A stretch of 64,000 nucleotides of DNA from contig NW_025930738.1 in assembly GCF_000764305.2 (NCBI RefSeq), positions 62,001-126,000 on the forward strand, in the 5' to 3' direction. Under the pieces are notes generated by a model. That model worked only from the letters and a program-made list of their open reading frames with translations, had not been told where the DNA came from and ran no database searches. Source of the stretch: Hyalella azteca (taxonomy: Eukaryota > Arthropoda > Malacostraca > Amphipoda > Hyalellidae). The translations under genes and the position numbers were made by a program. Below are positions 13,401 to 25,400 of this stretch, in pieces. Position 1 is the stretch's first letter; each line of letters opens with the position of its first letter.

Positions 13401-16400
13401 CAATAACAATTGAATCACCCTGTGTGGGATTTATGAACTACAATGAGATTTCGATGGCCTTCATTTAAATTATATATCAGGCAGCGCAACTGTTGAGATA
13501 AATTCAACTTTTAAACTATGCCTAGAGAACATATATCGGATTGAAATAAGATTGTTACATTTCGAAATGACGTGTATATGTTGTCAGTAAAACTTGAGAC
13601 TCAAGGACTGATCATAACACGATATCATTACACGATCGCATAGCTTGTGCGTTTTGAACAAATTAACATTTTGTATGCAACTTTCTGCCATGATTTGGAG
13701 CCTTATTTAGAATTAATTGATCTTGAAATCAGATGTGTCAAAGTGTCTCACATCAAAATATATTGACTGGTAGTCAAATTTTCTCAATCAATTGGTTTCA
13801 TGTCAATGCAAATTATGGCTTATGGAATTTTCAGAAAATATTTTTCGGAACCATAAAAGACTGATTAAACAGGAGGCAATTATTTGAGGGTACTATTCGC
13901 ATGTAACTGTCAAATTATTTATTTCAGAAAACCTTTGATCGAAGTGATGCGCACGCGCCATAATCAGGTCATGCCAGTATGGGCCATTTTATTAGTAACA
14001 TTCAATATATGATATTGATGCAGAAATTAATAATTATTATTAATCAATGCAGTCATATATACTTATTTTGCAGAACTAATGATTGTAATTAGTAATAATG
14101 AATCTTTACAATAATTATTATACGAACGCGTGCACTCGTAGGCTTGTGTGAGAAGCCTATAAGTTTCTTTTCACGAAGTAGGAACACGTGTTCAACATTA
14201 CGTATCTAAAGAGCTGTAATAACATTTTTATGAACAGTTTTCCTTATTCATAATTTATTATCGTAACAAGCATCCATGATTGTAGTTACGAATAATAAAC
14301 AGCTTAAAACGTTATATTATTATTATTATTATTACTATTATTTTTATTGAACAGAAAATTCATCAGGCATCAGTTCATCCTGTCATCGCTTGTTTGATCC
14401 AAGCACGGAGTCTGCGTGAAAGTGGCCAACAAATAGATTTTGGATATCCTCTGAGGAATGATATATCAATCAATAAAAAAAGTAACCAAAGAAAAGAAAT
14501 AAATGAGAGTTAAATCTTCATCTCCATGCACTACAATAACAATAGAATCACCCTGTGTGGGATTTATGAACTACAATGAGATTTCTATGGCCTTCATTTA
14601 AATGGCAGCGCAACTGTTGAGATAAATTCAACTCTTAAACTATGACTAGAGAACATATATCGGATATACATATCCGATCTATCCGATATATATTCATATA
14701 CATATATATATATGAACATATATCGGATATGTTCATATCGGAAAAACATATATATCGGTGCACTCGTAGGCTTGTGTGAGAAGCAAAACAATTATTTTTC
14801 ACGAAGTAGGAACACGTGTTCAACATTATCTATCTTAACAGCTGCAAGAACATTTTTATGAACAGTTTTCCTGATTCATAATTTAGTATCGTAACAAGCA
14901 TCCAGGATTGTAGTTACGAATACTAAACAGCTTAAAACGTTTATTATTACTATTATTTTTATTGAACTGGAAATTCATCAGGCATCAGTTCATCCTGTCA
15001 TCGGTTGTTTGATCCAAGCACGGAGTCTGCGTGAATTTTTTATAGATATGCCCTAGCAGCATCGAAAACAAATATTTTATTTTTCAAGTCATTTAGGGGT
15101 TCATATTGCATTATAAAATAAGCCTACGTCTTAATGACTCATGTTATAGGGATATATTTATTTATTGGACTGACATGGCACACAGTGTCAGTGCCGTATG
15201 AGCCGCCAGTGAGGGCGGTGTTGGCGTTAGAGGTCGTCGTCGTGGGTTTGATTTTAATCAAGTCAAGGGATATCCCAAGCGTTGCTGCAGCCACTTGGGC
15301 TACCTGAATAATAAGAAATAAATGTAAAAAAAATAAATTGGAAATGATTTTATTTATTCCTGAATAATAAGAAATAAACGTAAAATAAATAAATTTGAAA
15401 TCCTTCTATTTCTGCTCCTCAAAATATTACAGTGAATTTTGGTTAACGATTGTAATACTATTTGTTTACAATTGATCTTTGAATGGTTATAAAAGTAACA
15501 AAAATGAATTTGTCGATTATAAGTGTCTCAGAAATCAGTTACTAATCTGACGAGTAATTATCTCTTAGCAAATGAAACAAAAGTTTACTTCTCATGGAGA
15601 AAATTACCCTAGTCATTGTCATTTTTATACATTAAATATATTTTTTACAATTCGCTGCATAGACATGGTGTAAACATAGACAGTGCTCATAGCTTTTCAT
15701 TCGGTTGTCGTAAGATAACAATTATCAAGTGCAGTTGGACACAGAAATATTGGCTGGGTTCACCTTGGTGTTAATTCCTTGTCCCATCTCGATGCCACCG
15801 TGGGTAATGGCAACGGTACCGTCGTGCGCGTAGATAGACACGAGTGCCGTGTAGCGGAACAATGGCGAATATGTATAATCGTACTTCATGGGGATCACCG
15901 AAAGCCCGCGTTTACGCCAACGATTCTCCTGGAAGATAGTTTATATGACACAAATTATTATTCGGTATGAAGAGAAATGATACATAGGTGATATAAGCAG
16001 GTTTTACATATTGAAATTGGAGTGGAAGAATTCTTCACACCATGCACCGATCATTGCTGATGTTACTAATGTTAGTTGGTAGAAGTCCCCAGAATGTCAT
16101 AAGGGGACGAACTGTCTTGTCTGTTTTCCATCAAATGTCCACGACTTGGGCCGAATTTGTCTTATGAAAGAATGTGATGAATTGCACCTGTGTATTTGTT
16201 ACCCTGGGCGCAAATGATTGTAACGTAGAAGGATTAATGTTACCGATAAACTAACATGAAATTTTACTGATGCTCCAAATGTTTAAAATTGATTTTGCCT
16301 AATTAATTCCATGACTTTTAGGGTTACGCGGCGCATAGCGATCGAGATGAGCTGGATTACGTCTGTGCATCAGAGTAGCATCTCTCGCTGTAGCAGAGTA

Positions 16401-19400
16401 CTTTTTTAGTACTTCTTAAGCCGGCTACTATGGGGTACTCTCTTTTTATTTGTAGCCGGGTACTCTCTTTTTTATTTAAAAAATGCCCTACTATGCATGG
16501 AAATAGACCACCTCATAGCTCCATAGTATGGGGAAAGACAGACCTTATTGAACTGCTCGACCTCTTGTTTCCTTTGAGCGATCATGGCCTTTTCTTTGAG
16601 CAACGGCAGAATGGAGTCTTTAAAGACGTTGGCTTGGTTGTTGGGTTGTACAGTGGGGGTGAGGTTCACCTCCCGCACCTCTAGAGGGTCTTTGTTCAGG
16701 TGGACCGCGACATGATCAACTATTGTCTCAATCACCGCGTGGCCCGCCACATGACCTGATCAACCAATATCATTATAAAACATTATCATGAATAATAGGA
16801 ACCAAACAGACAATTGTTAAATTTAAAACTCCGAATCGTTCCATTACACTGATTACAGTGAAGTAATTCCTCCTGTGATAATTTAAAAATGTTGAATTGT
16901 AAGAGATCATTGAAAACATTCCACTGCGTGATAGTTGATCTATTTTTCATGTTCAATAGAAGAAAAAAATAACACTGGGAGATAGCTTGCAGCTTCTTTT
17001 CGTCGACTCTTATTAATTATCTAATATCTTTAAAATCCCCAAAACTTTTGTCCATGTAAAAATAGTAAAGAAATTAATTGAAAATGTCAATCAAGTGCGA
17101 AAGTTATTCAACCACCTTTTCAGCAGCTAATGCCAACTTAAGACACTCAGCTTGTCCGAGGTTTGATCGACCTTTTCAAGCGGACAACTTTTTTTTGTGA
17201 ATGCCTAAAGGTATCCAGCGTTCACAATCACTTGACATTTATCAGTAACTATGAACTTGCAACTGCACATATATATATAACATAATTTCGCGAAAATGGT
17301 GGCCACATGCATGAAATCTTCCGTCACACATTCAACACGAAAGCGGGTCACTCCAAATTTAGTAGAAAGAATAGTGTTCAACACCCGGTGAGGCAGACAC
17401 TATATTCCTACAAGCTATCCAACGAATGGTTTTGTTCGGCTTACTATTTGTAACGGATGATCTGCTGTCTGTGGTGACAGAACTATTATGAATGTTAGTC
17501 ATTGATTAACCATGAGTTGGCCGAGCATATTGACGTACCGGGAGTTCGACACCATGGGTTAGCCGAACATTTGGGCATAACGGGAGTTCGACACCTTGTG
17601 TTGACTGAACAAATGGACATGACTGGAGTTCGACACCATGTGTTGACAGAGCATTTGGTCATACCGGGAGTTCGATACCATCTGTTGGCAGAGCATATAA
17701 ATGGACATACCGATATTTCTAAACCATGTCTTGGCCGAGCATATGGACACACCGGGAGTTCGACACCATGTGTTGGTCGAGCATATGAACAAACCGGGAG
17801 TTCGACACCATGTGTTGGTCGAATATATGGACATACCGGGAATTCGACACCATGTGTTGGTCGAGCATATGGTCATACCGGGAGTTCGACACCATGTGTT
17901 GTCAAACATATGGACATACAGGGAGTTCGACACCATGTGTTGGTCGAGCATATGGATATACCCAGAGTTCGACACCATGTGTCGACAGAACATTTGCTCA
18001 TACCGGGAGTTCGACACCAGGTGTTGGCAGAGGTGTCGGTCAAGGCGTTCTTGGGTACGACGTTCCAGGTGGGGCTTTGGTAGGCGTTTGCAATGATTTC
18101 CGTTGCAGACTCTAGAGAAGATTCGTTGGCGGAGTGTCCGGAACCCGAATAAAGATTCACGTTTACCGCCTCAAACTTGCCTGTGTTGTCAAACCCAACC
18201 TTCAAAAATATAATGCATTCAAAAATCAGAGGTGTCAGTGATAGAGAAAATCGTTGTTTTAACACGAAAACTTCGTCAGTAAAGAGAAAATAGACTTCGT
18301 ATCGACAAATCAATGCCGGGTTTCATAAATTACTCAGATGTATGTTCAATTCAAGTAGGATCATTTAAATAATTGCCACCAAAAACGGAAGCTTCTTCCT
18401 TATTTCAAAATTTTGTTTGTTAATGGATTTGAATAAACGCACGATCGCACCTAACAAACAATATGAACAATGAAATAAGGTGATAAGGGACAAAAAAGTT
18501 TCAAAACTTTAGTATTTCTGAAGAATGATTGAAATTATTTTAGTTGTATTAAACACTTGCCACGATCGTTATGATGGAAGCAATCAACATTTCCATCGTC
18601 ACGAATTTGCACGTTGCGAGATGAAATACTCTTATAAATGCTTGAAAACATATCTTGACGTGCTTGCAACTCCTATTGCACTGCGTTGAATCATAGCGAA
18701 GAAGTACAGGTGACTTACGTCGTATGTGGCGTAATAGAACTCTCGCCATCCACAGGCCGCCATCGTCGTCGACAGGTCTTGGAAGAGACGCACAGGCCGA
18801 CGTGTTTTATGGGCAGCCACGGCCGCCGCACATGCGCCCAGGTTGCAGCGGGTGATCTTACACCCAAAAGCGCCCCCCAGGCGCCGTACGCTGATGTTAA
18901 CGCTGCAATAACAACATGAGCAAACTCTCTGTTTATCTATTTGTCAATACAAAAAACACGTTCAAGAGGTATTCAAATGGCTCGTATTCCAATCAATCAC
19001 TACGAAAAAAAATCCTGCTTTTTCCAAAGCGTACAACCCGCACTCGGTATATCCGCGCCCATATGTAATAGGGAACTATGCAACCTTACGTAACCGTACA
19101 ATAATCGCCAGTGAATGGCATCTTCGCCGTTGGTTCACCGGTGCTTAATTGTAGCCCACATCTCCAACCAACAACAATTGTAGGACGAGACGCCTCCTCA
19201 ACTGGTCCGATCTTTCCCAAAACATTTATTAGTAATTTGATTTTGCACAAAGCTCCTGGTAGGCGTATGCTCCTAGGGGGAGCATACACACCCTAGTTCC
19301 ATAACCTCAGTTGACTGAGATGCCCTTGCCTACAGAACCATGTCGCTCGACTGCACCTGTTGGCGTCGATTCCCAGGACGTCGGCTATAACCGTCTGTGT

Positions 19401-22400
19401 CTCAGTGGGTGCCTGCGTGGCGCAGACGACATCGTAGCCATCCTCTATAGGGATGACCCGAGCGAACATCAGCTCCATGGCGAAGTGGTACTGCGTGTTC
19501 ACTTCAACTGCTCCTTTAATCTTGTTAGTTGCGCGGTGCAGCAAACCTTCGAAAAATATCGACAATTTTTAATTCTGTTGTGTTAGCGTTGCTGAAAGTC
19601 GAAGTTACAGTTTTTATGGGGATAATTTTCTCTCACTCTTTAAAATAAAGAAAGTAGAAGCTAGAACACACCACATGAACAGTATCGGAATGATAAAAGA
19701 GCTTCAACGTGAGCCAGATCTGAATGAATGGTTCCCGCGTCTACATTTGTTCACGGTCTATTAGGACCGCTTTTTAACCTTCCTCTAATGTCATTCGTAC
19801 ATGAATAATAAATCGTTCGGGCGGTAAAAGGTTTACGTCCTGTGCCCTCTTGACCCTGTATTTAGTGCAGTTAAATGCAGTATCTATACATTTAGTGATA
19901 TTTTTTCTGGATCAGGCTTATTTCGCTCGTGTTTACTTCGCTCATCATTCACTCTGACAATTCTTAGGCTGATACAGATAAGGTAATTATGAACAGGTTA
20001 AATAAAATCAAGGGTGACTAGTAAATGGTAGGGATTTTTAATAAATGCAAATGTAAGTAAATGTTAGAGACGTTTTGCGGTCATTGTTTCACTTATTTCA
20101 ATGCTTTATTTTCAATGTAATAAATGCCTGCCTTCGACATTGGGGTCACCCTCAGTTACAGCGTCGACGGTTTTCCCGTTTTTGTCGATACAGGCCTTCA
20201 GTCGTTTCTGCTTGATGGATTCTTGGATGGTGAGAATTGGCGTCTTGATATCAGAGTAGGTAACCTTGACAAGCTTGGCCGCCGCGTGCGCCGTGGTTCG
20301 GTCCTCAGCAACGATCAAACCCACCGGTTGGCCGTGGTAGATCACACGATCCGTGGCGAAAAGCTGTTTTGCAAACGAGCTTAACTAAATATTGCGAAAT
20401 CTCTTACATTGCTACAGTTGTGCCAAATTCTTCATAATCTTATAGCAGCGTTGTAATATTTAATTATTCCTTGTGTATCTGTATGAATATTATTTTCAAA
20501 GTAACCGGTAGCTACTTACGGGATCAGTATTAGGAAATAAGGATAATGGACCGTAGAAGAAGGAATTCCTGCCAGGGATGTCTACTGCTGTCACGAAATC
20601 AACCACGCCTGGCATAGCCTGTAAAAATGATACCGTTTAACTGATGACTCAGCAGGCAACATTGGGAGCCTAAAGGTATCATCGGTGCTAAATTTGCCGC
20701 CAATAAACGAGATCAATGCTTTGCAGAAAGCCAATTCTTCGCTCTTGCAGTAAGCCATTACTGCAATAAATGATGCCATTACCACACAGATTTTCCTTTT
20801 ATCAATGTCGTGTTTCATGTACAGTTTAACTAAAATTTCGAGCTTAATATTACAATTTTCTAAGGCAAATGAGTAGCCGTAATATTTTATATAAATGTGA
20901 AATAATATATATAGTTATCAAATCGTTCAGGTTAGGCAGCTCATTTGTAGTCAACCATGTTTTCAAAATATAACTTTTGAGCAGCAAAATACTTTTAAGA
21001 GCGAATTTATAAATTTGTATAAGGTAATGCGGACGGACGAGAGCGGCGGCAGCGTCGATGGCGTCGATGCGGGCGTTTGCGTACCGGGCGAGTACGAACT
21101 GCGCCTGCAACTCCCCGGGCATCGCAGCAACGTCATCGCCGTACTCCGCTTCACCTGCGAGTATTTAGCGGTGTTATTACAATGATTCTTCTATATAAGT
21201 TGTAGAAAAATAATTTTGACTTCAATCCAGAAACAATAACACACTCCTAGCTGACTGAATGGAGACGGAAATGGAATGGAACTGCGACTGAAGCTCCGCG
21301 GGCATGGCAGCAAAATTGTTGGCGATGTGTGTTTCTTAACGATATTACTACCATAATTCTTCATTGTGAGTAACATGTGTATTGTACCAATAAGATAAAA
21401 TTATTTCAACGTAGTCAGGTGATAGGATCTATTTTACCTTGCTGCGTTCGTATCAAACTCAAACGATCTGAATCAATTATGCACGAATGTATAGTTAAAC
21501 AAAATTTTCTGTGCAACTAATCATAACATTTCAGTTATCAACAGCTAACGTTTCGGATTTTAACCTACCACGCATACGATGCGTGGTAGGACTGTTTAGG
21601 ACTTCGCAAAGATCAGGACATGAAGAAGGCAACAAAACTACTTTGATTAGCTAGGGATCATCCGTTAAGTCCACAGGTACGGGCGACAAGAAGAGAACAC
21701 AATATCCTGGATCTATTCTTCACCAGCAATAAAGAATTGGTAGCTGATGTTCAGGTTGAGGAGACCACACTGTCAGACCATCGACTAGTGTTGGTCGAGA
21801 CAACAATTGGTATTGGGAATCAGCTCAGACCTACACCACGAGAGGACCTGATTGGGTACACATGGAAAATAATAACCAGAATGGCACCAAACTTTGGAAG
21901 CGAGACCTTCAGGATTGAAACATATCATAACCACGTCTGCCATAAGGGAGAGATTGTGCAGGAATCCCTCACTACGTAACAGATCTGGATGCGATTTCAA
22001 ACTCTGCGGGAAGGATCTCTTTCCTTAGCAGGGGCGAGGCTGTTTAACGTTCTACCAAAGGATCTAAGAGAGGGGGAGTTCACCCTGGAGTCCTTTAAGA
22101 GATGATCGAATGGACGTGTTTCTGGGCACAATCCCTGATCGTCCGCCCCTGCACCACTAACGGCGGCGAGAAGCAAAGAACAGCATCGCGCATCGGCTAG
22201 CCCATTGGGGGTAGATGCGCGATAGTCAGAGGTGTCGATCCATCGATGCCTGGGACTGCTACGTCCGAAACATATACTAAGGATACTAGGAAGTAAGCGT
22301 AAAATGCACGTATTAACCTGCCACTTGAATGAGAGACTCCAACTTGGGAATGGCCTTGCCGAGAGGCCAAATATCTGAGTTTTCGTCGAATTCTTGCTGG

Positions 22401-25400
22401 CCGGAGTTTACCCCGCGCTTGATTTTGTCGCCAGCTGATCGAATCCTGGGGCTCACATCGTCCATTAAGATGCTCACGATAGCCTGAGGTTAGAATCATT
22501 CTCAGTGCACAATTTTAATACATAACTTATAATAATTACACTTGTTTGTGGGGAAAATCATATGAAAATTAAAAACAACGAATTCTCTGGTCATTAATCG
22601 CACGTGCTTAAAAAAGAGTTCGAAACAGCATAGATTTAAAACTAGGAGACAAGTAAATGTGTAAAATTGAATGGGAATGCATGTTATTTGAAGCAAAAGC
22701 TGCGTTTACCTGTCTATCAATGAGCGCAATGATGCATCTATAATCATTGGAAAGCAACCGTATTGGACAAATGGTTAATTTTATTACGTATAAAACGAGG
22801 TTTAAAATTCAAATGGCAGTGACATGTGACCTTGTAGAAGAGCGTCTGGACAAGCGAGCGGCGGTAGGGTATGCTGCCTTGTTCAGGGTCCGCCTCAGGC
22901 TCCGCTTCACTGGCCAATACACCGGCGGCCTCCTGCACCACCGACGCGTCTGACAAGTCCTTGCCCACCAGGTACTGTTCTGTCTTGGCAGCTGTAATCT
23001 GGATTAGAATAAGCTAGTATAAATCATCATATGCCAATAATCTTGCCACTGATGTGAACGCGGGAACAAAAGTCAAGATACAAAGTAACGTCCGAAATGC
23101 TTTCTTTTATTCATCTTTGTTTTGCAGGCCATTACCTTACAAGAGTAAATAGAGCTTCAAGTCATGATATTAACAAATTTATATGAATAAAAATTGATCT
23201 TGAGGCTGAAACATTAGTAAATTACTCATCAAATTCCAATAAAATGTTTTTCCACTCACGAATTTTTTGCCGAGGCCTCCGAAGAGAATTCGAGGCGCCG
23301 CCGTCACCTTATAGCTCGTGTCCAGCGGCAGGCGTAACGCGGCGTTTACGTACGCGTGGGCGTTCACTGCACGCGACGTGATCTTGAATGTGCGGATCTG
23401 ACGCGGGGAAAAGACTGTCGTGATGCGACGAGCACGTGGCATTTACGTAACAAGAACGGCGCACTTATGACGCGAGCACGTGGCATTTACGTAACAAGAA
23501 CGGCGCACTTATGACGCGAGCGTGTGGCATTTATGTAACAAGAACGGCGCACTTATGACGCGAGCGTGTGGCATTTATGTAACAAGAACGGCGCACTTAT
23601 GACGCGAGCACGTGGCATTTATGACACAAACATGAGGTGGTTATGATGCGAGCACGTGGAATTTATGACACAAACATGAGGCGGTTATAATATAATAATA
23701 TAATATAGCGGTTTCCGCATTTATTATGCCTTAGGCCTGTCGCCGATTCTTGACATCGCGGAACATTCACAGCATTGTGCGGTCTCGAACTCGCAACTCA
23801 CTGCTCCAATTCTGTTGTACTTAACCGCCCGGCCTCCTTTCCGATTCTGACCAGAGAGCTGGGATCGAACCCGCGCCTCTCTGCTCCAATCCTGATACTC
23901 AGGGGCCATACTTTCAAAATTCGCTAAGTGAACGTAAGTACTTGCGCTCTATTTTCTTGTCTATGATTGGTGGATTTTGCTTGAAAGCCCGTCAGTGATT
24001 AGCCGATGAACTTACGATCTCGTAACTTTTTTGAAAGTATAGGCCCTGGAACTTTAGCCACATGTGATGCGAGAAACGAAAGCATGGCCATTAAAACACC
24101 AGTATATTGCCGCAATTAATGGCGCATGTCGTGATAACCGGAACCGGTGGCTGTTAACGCTGATCACGGTGAGTTGTCTTACAATTTACAGCGCCTCGAT
24201 AACATCATATAAGACTCCGACGTACTCGTAGAATCTCAGGGGCTCGTCTGCAGAATGCTCCTGAACTGCAATCAATAAATAATGAACTGCAATTAATGAA
24301 TTTTACTAGTTATGTCCCTAATTTCATGAAACTTTCATACATTTTTTGAGCTGTGATCAACACTGCCGCTAGAGATTTACAGTATTCGCAAGTCACATTT
24401 GAATTCTGAGTTGTTCTGGCCTTTAATATGTAATAAATAAACTTATAATAATTTTGATAATCAGATAACAAGTGAGGGAAGAGGAAACAAGCAATTTGCT
24501 ACAAATATGTGAAAAATTAAATTATCATTAATATTACAAGCTGCAACATTAATTAATAAACCTGAATGCCGGTAGGCTGCGGAGGGATGGACATGCCCAC
24601 GATGACCTTCATGTTCATGTCGTACGAAGGTAGTTCAATCACCTTGACCTGCTCTGGCCTGCGGGTGACGGCATTACCTGCGCAATACGTGAGGGTAGGC
24701 TCAATGGTAGGCTATCTGCGCTATTAAGTAAGGGCAGGCTCAATGGTAGGTTACCTCGCTATAAGGTAAGGGCAGGCTCAAGGGTAGGTTACCTTGCTGC
24801 AAGGTAAGGGTAGGCTCAATGGTAGGTTACCTGCGAAATAAAGTATGAAGAGGTTTGGCAGAAAAAAGCTTTGCTGCGAAAAATTATTTTCTCATTCAAT
24901 AAATACTTTGATTGCACAGAAAAAAAATAAACGCGACTGATCATGGCCTCTTAAATGAAATGCAGCGCAACTTTATTCATCGATTATAGAACGTCAAGTA
25001 GCAACATGACTCTATATATAGTTACCAACCGTCAAGTGATATCTCCAGGTCAACTCCAGTCAAACCATGCCATCAAGTCATTGCCAGTCAAACGCTGTCA
25101 TCAAGTCAAAATCAGTCAATAGTTGCCGCTAAAAACGGCTAAATCATCATTCGTCACGCTTGGCCTTCCGGTAAACACCTAACAAACGATCGTCGAGTCA
25201 ACAACCGTCAACAGAAGACAGCAAATCACAGCACGCCAATTGAATTCGGCAGGCAGCGCCAGGCAAACGGTGTCAAATCATGTTCATTTTTCAAGTTATT
25301 TCCTGTCAAACTTCGTATATGAACGCATATCACATACCAAGAAAACACGGCCTTCCGACTCAATCTTCAGCGCGAACAAATGATTAGTTTGCACGAACAA

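Noticed and set aside
17502..18115. Overlapping long ORFs on both strands with 14-residue repeats
   Set aside because: By-product of a 42-bp tandem repeat; the true gene reads only the end of exon 20 here.
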